DNA of 36,691 nucleotides from Oscillospiraceae bacterium (GTDB taxonomy: Bacteria > Bacillota > Clostridia > Oscillospirales > CAG-272), in assembly GCA_015063695.1 (NCBI GenBank), contig SVTQ01000023.1, positions 1 through 36,691 of the forward strand, given 5' to 3'. Below, piece after piece: positions 24,791 through 33,592 of this stretch. How positions within the stretch are numbered: the stretch's first letter is position 1; every line of letters starts with the position of its first letter. The translations under genes and the position numbers were made by a program. The notes under the pieces were generated by a model, which saw nothing but the letters and a program-made list of their open reading frames with translations, searched no databases and was not told where the DNA came from.

Positions 24791-25900
24791 ATGAAAGAAT
24801 TTAAGCCTCAGACCGAGCGAGTTCGTGTAACCAATATACAGGAAGGCTTCACGAGATACAGTGCTTGGCCTACAGTATGTAAGGATGACAGAGGAGTGCT
24901 TTACGCAGGTGCATCCTCTCTTCGTATGTCTCACGTTGACCCCTGCGGCAAGAACTGCATGTTCATAAGTCTTAACGAGGGCAAGACTTGGTCTCCCCCC
25001 ATCGTCGTTAATGACACTTATTGTGACGACCGTGACGTTGGTCTTTGCTATATGGGAGACGGCAAGCTGCTTATGAGCTCCTTTACCGAAATTCACCCCC
25101 AGCATTGGGAGCATCTTACAACAGCAGAATGGTTTGATAAGTACGACCGTGAAGTTTCCGGCGGTTATACAAGAGCGTACAAGCTTTTCGGTGAAGAAAG
25201 ATACAAGAGCTATGAGGCTTCCTTCGTAAAAGTCTCCGAGGACTACGGTATTACGTGGTCTGATCGTATAACGGTTCCCGTAACGTGTCCTCACGGTCCT
25301 TCAGTATGTAAGGACGGAACGCTTGTATACATGGGCAAGCAGATGGATCCCGAATACCGATCCTTTGAAGCTCTTCACGTATACTCCAGCCACGACGGCG
25401 GCTATACGTGGGAATTTACAGGTGAAGTTCCCGCAGGCGACGGCGACGCTAACTTTGAAGCGATGCACGAGCCTCACGTAATTGAGCTTCCAAGCGGCAG
25501 ACTTCTCGGTGCTATCCGCACACATACGGCGACTGAATTCACAGTATACATAACCTTCTCCGATGATAAAGGCAAGACGTGGTCTAAGCCTCGAGGAATC
25601 GGTGTTGACGGTGCTCCTCCCCACCTTATGGTCCATTCCAGCGGTGCAATCCTTTGCTCTTACAGTTGCAGAACATGGGGTAAGATCGCAGAGCGCGTAT
25701 GCGTAAGCTATGATAACGGCGAAACCTGGGAAGAGGATTACGAGATCGACAACCTTATTCCCGAAAAACAGCACGATATGGGATATCCTTCAACAGTTGA
25801 GCTGTCCGACGGTTCACTTCTCACACTTTACTATCAGGCATGGGGTGATGAAGATATGTGTAGTATTATTTGTTCCCGTTGGAGACTTAACGGCAAATAA
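24791..25900 (+). CDS. Cytoplasmic sialidase-fold (BNR/Asp-box) protein
   Basis: A 369-residue six-bladed propeller of the sialidase superfamily. Five Asp-boxes (SxDxGxTW) are visible at 60-67 (SLNEGKTW), 149-156, 200-207, 257-264 and 306-313. A possible catalytic Glu lies in HEPHV (Glu227) and an Arg in AIRTH (Arg243), but I cannot confirm the sialidase Arg triad. No signal peptide or anchor is present, so it acts inside the cell on an imported or internal glycan, or is not a true sialidase. AAAAGGAAGG precedes the ATG. It seems to share a transcript with the GH13 gene and ends at a clear terminator. Confidence 0.75.
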   Translation: MKEFKPQTERVRVTNIQEGFTRYSAWPTVCKDDRGVLYAGASSLRMSHVDPCGKNCMFISLNEGKTWSPPIVVNDTYCDDRDVGLCYMGDGKLLMSSFTEIHPQHWEHLTTAEWFDKYDREVSGGYTRAYKLFGEERYKSYEASFVKVSEDYGITWSDRITVPVTCPHGPSVCKDGTLVYMGKQMDPEYRSFEALHVYSSHDGGYTWEFTGEVPAGDGDANFEAMHEPHVIELPSGRLLGAIRTHTATEFTVYITFSDDKGKTWSKPRGIGVDGAPPHLMVHSSGAILCSYSCRTWGKIAERVCVSYDNGETWEEDYEIDNLIPEKQHDMGYPSTVELSDGSLLTLYYQAWGDEDMCSIICSRWRLNGK

Positions 25901-25966
25901 TTCGGTTGCGGAATTGGGTAATTATACCTTATACAATTTATACGCAATGTAATTTTTGCAAAGAGA

Positions 25967-26003
25967 AAACGGGTATTCTATTTTAGGATACCCGTTTGTT
26001 TTG
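25967..26003 (+). terminator. Terminator of the sialidase-fold gene
   Basis: AAACGGGTAT (25967-25976) pairs with ATACCCGTTT (25988-25997), extended inside by TCT/AGG, followed by GTTTTGT. It is 40 bases before atpE; no convincing separate promoter for the ATPase operon was found between 25901 and 26040. Confidence 0.8.
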
Positions 26004-26040
26004 TAATAAATCCAAATAAGGATATAAAGGAGAAAGAATA

Positions 26041-26646
26041 ATGGAAATCCAACTTCAGGAGCTTATAGACCGGATAAAAAAGGACGGCGTTGAAGCCGCT
26101 GAAGCTGAGTCCGAAGCTATAATAAGTGCAGCAAAGGACGAGGCGGAAAAAATCGTTGCCCGTGCAAAGGAAGAGGCTGAAAAGATCCTTTCCGATGCCA
26201 AGAATGAAACTGAGCGTTTGGTAAGATCCGGCGAGGATTCCCTTCGTCAGGCAGGCCGTAATCTGCTTATTTCCTTCAGAGAGAGTGTTACGAGAGAGCT
26301 GAACGTTATTTTAACCGAAAACGTTAATTCCGTATACTCATCAGAAGATTTCGTACAGCTTATTCGCGACGTTGTTACAGGCTTTGCGGCAAGATCGGAT
26401 GCTTCCGATATCTGTGTTGTTCTGAACAGCGAAAGCCTTGCGGCTTTTGAAAGATCTATGCTTGCAGCACTGAAGGAAAAGCTTCTTTGCAGTGTAACTC
26501 TTAAAGCGAGCGATAACTTTGACGGAGGTTTCCGTATTTCCGTAAACAACGGCAGTGCATATTACGATTATTCTACGGAATCTGTTGTAGAAATGCTGTC
26601 AAATTATCTCACTCCCCGAATCATAAAGCTTTTGAAAGAGGCGTGA
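26041..26646 (+). CDS. atpE: V/A-type ATP synthase subunit E
   Basis: A 201-residue peripheral-stalk subunit that links the catalytic head to membrane subunit I. The N-terminal half (about 15-80) is a long charged helix with repeated AExEAExI/AKDEAEK units typical of V-type E subunits; the C-terminal half is the globular head-binding domain (GGFRISVNNGSAYYDYS). AAAGGAG precedes the start. It opens an operon of seven closely packed genes. Confidence 0.88.
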   Translation: MEIQLQELIDRIKKDGVEAAEAESEAIISAAKDEAEKIVARAKEEAEKILSDAKNETERLVRSGEDSLRQAGRNLLISFRESVTRELNVILTENVNSVYSSEDFVQLIRDVVTGFAARSDASDICVVLNSESLAAFERSMLAALKEKLLCSVTLKASDNFDGGFRISVNNGSAYYDYSTESVVEMLSNYLTPRIIKLLKEA

Positions 26647-26650
26647 GCAG

Positions 26651-27214
26651 ATGGCAGAATATTATCTGATAGCACAGCTTCCGTCTCTTGACGGAATAAA
26701 CGGGGACAGCCCTTTGCCCATTACAGAGGAGCAGTTTTCAGAATTGTGCGGACGTTTTTTAGGGAAAAAGGTTCTAATTGAAACGGAAAGTCTGACCCTT
26801 TTACCTCCTATGGACGTCGAAAGCTCAAATGTTCCTTTAATAGATGCGTGGAATACCCGTGAGCGCGACTTAAGACTGGCGCTTGGTAAGGTAAGAGCGG
26901 AGAAGCTGGAAAAGGTATTTGACCTTAGGGGAAAAAACGTACCGTCTGAGCTTTTGAAGGCGGCAAATACTGCGGTGGATACGGAAAGTCCGATGGATGC
27001 AGAGCTCTTTCTGCTTAAAAATCGCCTCGGATTTCTCGAAACACTGAGACCGACGGATATTTTTTCAAAGGATTATATTTATTATTACGGGTTAAAGCTG
27101 AAGCTCCTTGAACGCATAAAGAGATTTGATGCAGAGCTTGGCAAAGCCGCTTACAGAAGCATTTACAACTCCATCACTCAAAACGGTGGAGATACGTTGG
27201 AGGCTGAAAAATGA
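26651..27214 (+). CDS. DUF2764-like V-ATPase operon protein
   Basis: A 187-residue protein of no known activity. Its start, EYYLIAQLPSLDG, and its position between subunits E and A match the DUF2764 family and the unnamed second gene of spirochaete V-ATPase operons such as Borrelia. It is soluble and mostly helical by appearance, with an FLxxC-like segment (FSELCGRFLG) near residue 30. The operon has no gene for subunit C, F or G, so this protein may take the place of one of them, most plausibly the C subunit that connects rotor and head; that is inference. Its stop overlaps the atpA start (ATGA), showing tight translational coupling. The family call rests on N-terminal pattern and context. 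Confidence 0.6.
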   Translation: MAEYYLIAQLPSLDGINGDSPLPITEEQFSELCGRFLGKKVLIETESLTLLPPMDVESSNVPLIDAWNTRERDLRLALGKVRAEKLEKVFDLRGKNVPSELLKAANTAVDTESPMDAELFLLKNRLGFLETLRPTDIFSKDYIYYYGLKLKLLERIKRFDAELGKAAYRSIYNSITQNGGDTLEAEK

Positions 27215-28983
27215 GTGAAAATAAAGGAAAGGTAATAAGCATAAACGGAAACCTTTTGTCAGTTGAATTTGACGGAAACGTTTCCATGAATGAAATATGC
27301 TATGTTAATACTGACGGTGCCGCCCTTAAAAGCGAGGTCATCCGTATAAGAGGAAATATAGCCCAGATCCAGGTTTATGAAATGACGGGCGGTATCAAAT
27401 GCGGTGATACGGTTGAATTTACAGGCGAGATGCTTTCTGCCGAGCTTGGCCCCGGCCTACTTGGTCAGATCTATGACGGTCTTCAGAATCCTTTGCCCGT
27501 TTTAGCAGAGAAGTCAGGCTGGTTTTTGGAACGCGGTAATTACGCGGACGGACTTGACGGTGATAAAAAATGGGAGTTTACCCCTACCGCCAAGGCAGGA
27601 GACACCCTTCGTGCGGGCGAATATATCGGAACGGTTCCCGAGGGTGCGTTTACCCATAAAATATTTATACCCTTTTATCTGCACGGTGCCTATACCGTAA
27701 AAACAATTGCGAAAAAAGGTTTATACACCGTAAAAGAGACCGTTGCGGTGATAACGGACGAGCGAGGACGCGATATCCCCGTTTCCATGTCCTTCAAATG
27801 GCCTGTAAAACGAGCGATAAGATGCTACAGCGAAAGACTTGCTCCAAGCGAAACCATGGAAACGAAGATTCGTGTTGTCGACTCTTTCTTCCCCGTTGCA
27901 AAAGGCGGAACTTATTGTACGCCCGGACCCTTCGGCGCAGGAAAAACGGTGCTTCAGCATACCACCTCCAAATATGCTGACGTTGATATAGTTATAATCG
28001 CCGCTTGCGGCGAACGCGCAGGAGAAGTTGTTGAAACACTGACTGAATTCCCCGAGCTTATCGACCCTAAAACGGGACGTTCGCTTATGGAACGAACCAT
28101 CATTATCTGCAATACTTCATCAATGCCCGTTGCCTCCCGTGAGGCTTCGGTATACACCTCGGTGACCCTTGCGGAATATTACCGTCAGATGGGGCTTCAC
28201 GTGCTTATGCTTGCAGACTCAACTTCCCGTTGGGCGCAGGCACTCAGAGAAATGTCGGGACGACTTGAGGAGATCCCCGGCGAAGAAGCATTTCCCGCTT
28301 ATCTTGAATCATATATTGCATCATTTTACGAAAGAGCAGGATACGTCCGTTTGCCTGACGGCAGCAAAGGCTCCGTTACTATAGGCGGAACGGTATCTCC
28401 TGCAGGCGGTAACTTTGAAGAGCCTGTAACTCAGGCAACTCTGAAGGTCGTCGGCGCATTCCACGGTCTTTCACGTGAGCGTTCAGATGCAAGAAAGTAT
28501 CCCGCCATAGATCCTCTTATTTCCTGGTCGAAATATGAAAGTGTCGTAGACCGTCAAAAGAGTGACTTCTGTAAGAATATGCTTCATCACGGAAACGAAA
28601 TTGCATCCATGATGAAGGTAGTAGGTGAAGAGGGAACACCTCTTTCCGACTATATAATTTATCTTAAATCTGAAATGCTTGATGCGGTATACCTGCAGCA
28701 GAATGCCTTTGATCCGACGGATGCAAACTGCGGAATTATGCGTCAGCGCTATGTGACGGATAAGCTCATCCGCATTCTCGGCAGTGACTTTGAGCTTGAC
28801 AGTAAGGACGATGCCCGTATATTCTTTAACAGAATGCGACAGAGATTTATCGACTGGAACTATACGGAACTCGGAAGTGAGGACTTCAAAAAGCTTGAGT
28901 TTGAAATTGACTTGTTATATAAAGAACACGGCGGTAAGCTGACAGTCGATGGTGAGCGATTGCTGAAAGGCGGTAACTTGTAA
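27211..28983 (+). CDS. atpA: V/A-type ATP synthase catalytic subunit A
   Basis: A 590-residue catalytic subunit that hydrolyses or makes ATP in the soluble V1/A1 head. The N-terminal beta-barrel (about 1-75) is followed by the V-type insert (about 110-185). The P-loop GPFGAGKT is at 239-246 with Lys245, then CGERAGEV with the catalytic Glu, and [19 protein letters not shown], a V/A-type signature. Length is right for A, well above the F-type beta subunit. The start overlaps the previous stop and the stop overlaps the atpB start (TAATG). Confidence 0.96.
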   Translation: MSENKGKVISINGNLLSVEFDGNVSMNEICYVNTDGAALKSEVIRIRGNIAQIQVYEMTGGIKCGDTVEFTGEMLSAELGPGLLGQIYDGLQNPLPVLAEKSGWFLERGNYADGLDGDKKWEFTPTAKAGDTLRAGEYIGTVPEGAFTHKIFIPFYLHGAYTVKTIAKKGLYTVKETVAVITDERGRDIPVSMSFKWPVKRAIRCYSERLAPSETMETKIRVVDSFFPVAKGGTYCTPGPFGAGKTVLQHTTSKYADVDIVIIAACGERAGEVVETLTEFPELIDPKTGRSLMERTIIICNTSSMPVASREASVYTSVTLAEYYRQMGLHVLMLADSTSRWAQALREMSGRLEEIPGEEAFPAYLESYIASFYERAGYVRLPDGSKGSVTIGGTVSPAGGNFEEPVTQATLKVVGAFHGLSRERSDARKYPAIDPLISWSKYESVVDRQKSDFCKNMLHHGNEIASMMKVVGEEGTPLSDYIIYLKSEMLDAVYLQQNAFDPTDANCGIMRQRYVTDKLIRILGSDFELDSKDDARIFFNRMRQRFIDWNYTELGSEDFKKLEFEIDLLYKEHGGKLTVDGERLLKGGNL

Positions 28984-30278
28984 TGAATAAAGTATATAAC
29001 CGAATTGAATCTATAGTCGGTAACGTTATTACCGTCAGAGCAAGCGGTGTTCAGTATAACGAGCTTGCTCAGATAACCACCAGATTTGGAAAATCCCTTG
29101 CTCAGGTCAATAAAATTGACAGAGATATCGTTTCTCTTCAGGTTTTTGCAGGCAGCCAGGGTATATCTACAGGCGACGAGATACGCTTTCTCGGCCACGG
29201 AATGCGCGTTTCCTTCAGTGAAGACCTTCTTGGACGCATCTTCAACGGTTCGGGCGAGCCCCGTGACAAGGGACCTGCCCTTGCCGATAATATGAAGACT
29301 ATAGGCGGACCTTCGGTAAATCCCACCAAGCGTATTCTTGCAAACCGTATGATGAGAACGAATATCCCTATGATCGATATGTTCAACACGCTTGTTATTT
29401 CTCAGAAGCTTCCTATTTTCTCAATCTCGGGAGAACCCTACAATCAGCTTCTTGCCCGTATTGCGATGCAGGCAGAGGCAGACGTTATCGTTCTCGGCGG
29501 CATGGGTCTTAAATATGACGACTTTCTTTACTTCAAGGACGAGCTTTCAAAGGGCGGCGCTCTCAGTAAGACGGTTATGTTTATTCATACCGCTTCCGAC
29601 CCCACCGTTGAATGTATGATGATTCCCGATATGGCGCTTACGGTGGCGGAGCAGTTTGCGCTTCAGAATAAGGACGTTCTCGTTCTTCTTACTGATATGA
29701 CAAACTTTGCGGATGCCATGAAGGAGATAGCAATTACTCAGGAACAGGTTCCTTCCAACAGAGGTTATCCCGGTGACCTGTATTCTCAGCTTGCCTCCCG
29801 TTACGAAAAGGCAGTTGACTTTGCAAATTCCGGCTCCGTTACCGTTCTTGCGGTTACTACTATGCCCGGTGATGACGTTACTCATCCCGTTCCCGATAAT
29901 ACGGGATATATTACGGAAGGTCAGTATTACCTTAAGGGCGGACGTATCGAACCCTTCGGCTCTCTCTCCCGTCTTAAACAGAACGTTAACAGCAAGACCA
30001 GAAAGGACCACCGCGCCCTGATGGACGCGATGATCCGTATGTATTCCTCCTACAAGGAGACTCTTGAAAAGAAAAACATGGGCTTTTCCATGAGCCGTTG
30101 GGACAATAAGCTTCTGAAATACGGTGAGCTCTTTGAGAATAAGCTGATGGATATGTCCGTAAATCTTCCTCTTGAAGATGCGCTTGATCTTGGCTGGAGT
30201 ATTTTAGCCGAGTGTTTTGAGAGGGATGAAACGGGAATAAAATCAGACCTTATCAGTGAATTCTGGCCTGAAAAATAA
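28983..30278 (+). CDS. atpB: V/A-type ATP synthase subunit B
   Basis: A 431-residue non-catalytic head subunit that alternates with A in the A3B3 ring. It opens [14 protein letters not shown]. Where A has a P-loop, B has [14 protein letters not shown], without the GKT needed for catalysis. [13 protein letters not shown] and [14 protein letters not shown] are family blocks. Translation is coupled to atpA by a one-base overlap; the nearest ribosome binding site is weak (GAAAGGCGG), consistent with re-initiation. Confidence 0.95.
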   Translation: MNKVYNRIESIVGNVITVRASGVQYNELAQITTRFGKSLAQVNKIDRDIVSLQVFAGSQGISTGDEIRFLGHGMRVSFSEDLLGRIFNGSGEPRDKGPALADNMKTIGGPSVNPTKRILANRMMRTNIPMIDMFNTLVISQKLPIFSISGEPYNQLLARIAMQAEADVIVLGGMGLKYDDFLYFKDELSKGGALSKTVMFIHTASDPTVECMMIPDMALTVAEQFALQNKDVLVLLTDMTNFADAMKEIAITQEQVPSNRGYPGDLYSQLASRYEKAVDFANSGSVTVLAVTTMPGDDVTHPVPDNTGYITEGQYYLKGGRIEPFGSLSRLKQNVNSKTRKDHRALMDAMIRMYSSYKETLEKKNMGFSMSRWDNKLLKYGELFENKLMDMSVNLPLEDALDLGWSILAECFERDETGIKSDLISEFWPEK

Positions 30279-30293
30279 GGGAGGTCCGAAAAT

Positions 30294-30926
30294 TTGGCAA
30301 AAATCAAACTGACTAAAAATGAGTTGAAGGTACAAAAGGACGCACTGAAAATGTACCGAAGATATTTGCCTACTCTGACACTTAAAAAGCAGCAGCTCCA
30401 GACGGAGATAAGAGCTATTGAAGCCAAGGCGAGGGCCGTCAGAAAAGCCAAAGAAAGGCTTGAAAGCGGCTTTGATACGTGGATCGCCGTCTTTAGTGAA
30501 AAGGATGCTTTCCCCGAGGGCATTATAACTGTTACCAATATCCGCAAGGGTCGAGGAAACATAGCGGGTGTAGACATTCCCGTATTTGAGGGAGCGGATT
30601 TTTCAAGGAGTGACTATGATCTTTACAGCACTCCTCTTTGGGTAGATATAGCCGCAGATCACATGGAAAAGGCTATAATGCTCGATCTGGAGGCTGAAGT
30701 GTTGGATGAGCAGGTAAGGCTGCTTGAGGCGGAATACCGAGCAACCTCTCAGAGAGTTAACCTGTTCGAAAAGGTAAAGATCCCTGAAACTGAGGATAAT
30801 ATCAAAAAGATTTCAGTCTATATGTCTGACCAGCAGGTCAGTGCCGTAGTGCGTTCCAAAATATCAAAACGTAAGATAGCACTTCGTAATGATGAAGCGC
30901 CCGAAACGGAGGTGTACTCATTATGA
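30294..30926 (+). CDS. atpD: V/A-type ATP synthase subunit D (central shaft)
   Basis: A 210-residue coiled-coil shaft protein that turns inside the A3B3 ring. The N-terminus KIKLTKNELKVQKDALKMYR and the long C-terminal helix are typical of subunit D. The start is a TTG codon, strongly supported by AGGGAGGT seven bases upstream; no ATG lies at the right place. Its stop overlaps the start of atpI (ATGA). Confidence 0.93.
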   Translation: MAKIKLTKNELKVQKDALKMYRRYLPTLTLKKQQLQTEIRAIEAKARAVRKAKERLESGFDTWIAVFSEKDAFPEGIITVTNIRKGRGNIAGVDIPVFEGADFSRSDYDLYSTPLWVDIAADHMEKAIMLDLEAEVLDEQVRLLEAEYRATSQRVNLFEKVKIPETEDNIKKISVYMSDQQVSAVVRSKISKRKIALRNDEAPETEVYSL

Positions 30927-32821
30927 TCGTGCCTATGAAAAAAATATCTCTCATAACTCTGAGAGAGCAGAAAGAAATAACGCTAAAAAAGCTTCGGAAG
31001 CTGGGTATTGTCCAGATAGAGATCAGCGAGGGCTATGGCGAAAAGCTCGCTCTCTGTAAAGAGCAGATCGCTTTGTTTGAAAGAGCAATATATTCAGTGG
31101 GCAAGCCTAAGAGCTCCGAGCAGAAGGAAGTACCTTTTTGGGAAGCTTTAGAGCTTGCAAAAGAAATAGAAAAGCTTTCTGAAGAGAAAAGTGCGTGCGC
31201 ATCAGAGCGGGCGGCTCTGACAGTGGAGCTTGAACGCTTAAAGAATTGGGGCGATATTGACCCCGAAAGCATAAATTCTCTGGCGGAAAACGGAATTGAC
31301 GTCGGATTTTACGAAATGTCAAAGTCCGAATATAACGCTCTTCCCGATACGGTCAAGACCGTAAAGCTTTGCTCTGATAGATCTACGGTAAGATTTATGG
31401 CAGAGAAAGGCGGAGATGATGCACCCGAACTCGGTAATTACCGCCTGATCCTTCCTGCGAAATCTACTGCTGAGATGAGGCGTAAGGCGGAGACGCTTGA
31501 GCTTAGGATCGCGGAGACAGAAGGGAAGATATCTTCCTTTGCCTGCTATACCGAAAGCTTTAAAAACGCTATAGTCGCCCTTGAAAAGGACGTGGAATTT
31601 GAAACCTATTCTACGGGTATGGCATCGGAAGAACTGTCGGAAAACGAAAAGAGCGAAGTTGCCGTTGCCTATTTCACGGGATATACGGAAGCTGAAAACG
31701 TCGATAAACTTAAAAAGGCGGCAAGGGATAATTCATGGGGGCTTTTCGTTGAAGAACCTACGGTTGAGGACGACGTTCCCACAAAGCTGAAAAATAACAG
31801 ATTTGTGAGCCTTATCTATCCGCTCACCGATTTTCTCGGTACTGTTCCCGGATATTTTGAATACGATATTTCGGGTTGGTTTTTAGGCTTTATACTCATA
31901 TTCTTCGGCATAATCTTCGGTGACGGAGGTTACGGACTTCTAATCAGTGCCGTGGCCGGCGCGCTTATCATAAAAGCAAAGCTTTCAAAGAAGAGAATTC
32001 CTCCGGCATTTCTTCTTGTGGGATTGTTCGGACTATCAACCGTGCTGTGGGGAACCCTTACCTGCACCTGGTTCGGTCTTTCTCCCGAGGCGCTTCCCGA
32101 ATGGCTGAAGGCTCTGTCTGTTCCCGTAATATCCAACGTATACGGCGACAAGCTCTGGACACTCCCCTGGACACCCGAGGGCGTGGGACTTACAACGGCA
32201 CAGAATCTTCAGATATTCTGCTTCACTCTCGCTCTCATTCAGTTGACGGTGGCGCACGTTAAAGGAGCAGTGAGATACAGAAAGTCTGTAAAGGTGCTCG
32301 GAGATATCGGTTCAATTTTACAGCTTCTGGGCATTTATTATTTGGTGCTCAGTCTCGTAGTAAATCCCGAGGTCTTCAGCTTCGGTCTCGTTGTCGGCGG
32401 TATTCCCGTAGGAACCGTTGCTATAGCGCTTATAGGTGCAGGCTTTGTACTCAGCTTTGTATTTGCAAATTATGAAGGCAGTATAATAAAATCTATTCTT
32501 TCAAGTCTTACAAATATCGTTTCGGTACTTCTTGGAGTTGTAAACGTATTTTCGGATATAGTTTCCTATATACGCCTTTGGGCGGTCGGACTTGCGGGTG
32601 CGGCAATATCTGCAACCGTAAACGAGCTTGCAGGTCCTCTCCTCGGCAATTTTATGTTTATGATAATTGCCATAATCCTTTTGGTGTTCGGACACGGACT
32701 TAACATGGTGCTTAACGTTCTGTCGGTCATCGTACACGGAATCAGACTTAACACCCTTGAGTTTTCCTCCCATCTGGATATGTCGTGGAGTGGGCGTAAA
32801 TTCAGGCCCTTTGAAGAATAA
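30923..32821 (+). CDS. atpI: V/A-type ATP synthase membrane subunit I
   Basis: A 632-residue membrane stator (subunit a/I) that forms the ion half-channels. The first ~300 residues are a soluble helical arm. About seven transmembrane helices follow, starting near GWFLGFILIFFGIIFGDGGYG. SYIRLWAVGLAGA contains Arg551, the likely essential arginine facing the rotor carboxylate. GGAGGTG precedes ATG 30923, which overlaps the atpD stop. Confidence 0.93.
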   Translation: MIVPMKKISLITLREQKEITLKKLRKLGIVQIEISEGYGEKLALCKEQIALFERAIYSVGKPKSSEQKEVPFWEALELAKEIEKLSEEKSACASERAALTVELERLKNWGDIDPESINSLAENGIDVGFYEMSKSEYNALPDTVKTVKLCSDRSTVRFMAEKGGDDAPELGNYRLILPAKSTAEMRRKAETLELRIAETEGKISSFACYTESFKNAIVALEKDVEFETYSTGMASEELSENEKSEVAVAYFTGYTEAENVDKLKKAARDNSWGLFVEEPTVEDDVPTKLKNNRFVSLIYPLTDFLGTVPGYFEYDISGWFLGFILIFFGIIFGDGGYGLLISAVAGALIIKAKLSKKRIPPAFLLVGLFGLSTVLWGTLTCTWFGLSPEALPEWLKALSVPVISNVYGDKLWTLPWTPEGVGLTTAQNLQIFCFTLALIQLTVAHVKGAVRYRKSVKVLGDIGSILQLLGIYYLVLSLVVNPEVFSFGLVVGGIPVGTVAIALIGAGFVLSFVFANYEGSIIKSILSSLTNIVSVLLGVVNVFSDIVSYIRLWAVGLAGAAISATVNELAGPLLGNFMFMIIAIILLVFGHGLNMVLNVLSVIVHGIRLNTLEFSSHLDMSWSGRKFRPFEE

Positions 32822-32856
32822 TTTGATGAACAACTTACTATAAAAGGAGAAATATT

Positions 32857-33282
32857 ATGAATTTAGGATCATTAGGAACAGCAATAGCTATGGGTATTGC
32901 CGCTATCGGCTCTGCCATAGGTATCGGCATTGCAGGTCAGGCATCCATCGGTGCATGGAAAAAGTGTTATCTCAACAATAAAGCGGCTCCCTTCATTCTT
33001 ACGGTATTTGCAGGTGCGCCCCTTACGCAGACAATTTACGGCTTTCTTCTTATGCAGCAGATGAAGGGCTCATCTGCCGATCCCGCATTCCTGCTGGGTC
33101 TCGGCGTTGCTTCCGGCGTTGCAATGGCAGTTTCCGCATACGTGCAGGGTAAAGCAGGTGCGGCAGGTGCAGATGCGCTTGCCGAAACGGGTAAGGGCTT
33201 CTCTCAGTACATCACTGTCGTAGGTCTTTGTGAAACGGTTGCTCTGTTTGCGCTCGTTTTCAGTATGGTTGCATTGGGTTAA
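32857..33282 (+). CDS. atpK: V/A-type ATP synthase rotor subunit K (c-ring)
   Basis: A 141-residue, four-helix (16-kDa type) proteolipid of the rotor ring. The helices lie at about 8-32, 45-68, 77-99 and 117-140, each hairpin rich in Gly and Ala. The ion site has Thr57, Gln58 and Tyr61 (APLTQTIYG) on helix 2, Gln97 (YVQGKAG) on helix 3 and Glu126 (LCETVALF) on helix 4. These match Thr64, Gln65, Tyr68, Gln110 and Glu139 of the Na+-binding Enterococcus hirae ring, so Na+ coupling is likely. As in other 16-kDa forms only the second hairpin carries the carboxylate. AAAAGGAG precedes the start. It is the last gene of the operon. Confidence 0.95.
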   Translation: MNLGSLGTAIAMGIAAIGSAIGIGIAGQASIGAWKKCYLNNKAAPFILTVFAGAPLTQTIYGFLLMQQMKGSSADPAFLLGLGVASGVAMAVSAYVQGKAGAAGADALAETGKGFSQYITVVGLCETVALFALVFSMVALG

Positions 33283-33296
33283 ACGCTTAAAATACA

Positions 33297-33326
33297 AAAG
33301 GAGTTTCGCTTTTGCGAAACTCCTTT
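33297..33326 (+). terminator. Terminator hairpin after the V-ATPase operon
   Basis: AAAGGAGTTTCGC (33297-33309) pairs perfectly with GCGAAACTCCTTT (33314-33326) around TTTT. It is repeated with one change at 33559-33588. Confidence 0.7.
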
Positions 33327-33448
33327 CAGAGTGTAGACAAAGTCTACACTCTGAGATAGACTGAGAGAAACGCAGGTAGATTGATAGCTTTTTTCCTCGT
33401 AGGCGTAGTTGCCTACGGTAGAGGGAAAAACGCTATCAAAGCAGATGT

Positions 33449-33470
33449 GGCGGGCTTTTGCCCGCCTTTT
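33449..33470 (+). terminator. Strong terminator inside the composite element
   Basis: GGCGGGC (33449-33455) pairs with GCCCGCC (33460-33466) around TTTT, followed by TTTT. It would end any transcript entering from the V-ATPase side. Confidence 0.75.
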
Positions 33471-33592
33471 AAATGTCAGACGATTTCATCAAGAAAAATT
33501 TGCTTTATACAAATTCTTCTGCTCACATCTGCGTTATACCAAGTTTGTCTTCGGTCTGAAAGGAGTTTCGCTTTTGCGGAACTCCTTTTATC

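Larger units (their letters stand above)
33297..33590. repeat. Composite palindromic element (MITE-like)
   Basis: The 310-base gene-free interval is almost entirely self-complementary. It is bounded by two copies of the same hairpin (33297-33326 and 33559-33588). Inside are: a 12-bp stem (33327-33338 with 33342-33353); a long hairpin in which TTGATAGC (33381-33388) pairs with GCTATCAA (33432-33439), with an inner GTAGGC/GCCTAC; an outer stem GCAGATGTG (33441-33449) with CACATCTGC (33524-33532) enclosing a terminator; and a stem near 33491-33520. No open frame is convincing. It could be a small non-autonomous mobile element or a structured RNA. Confidence 0.6.

Noticed and set aside
26000..26035. 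TTGTAA with TATAAA as a promoter for the V-ATPase operon
   Set aside because: Transcription would start after the ribosome binding site of atpE.
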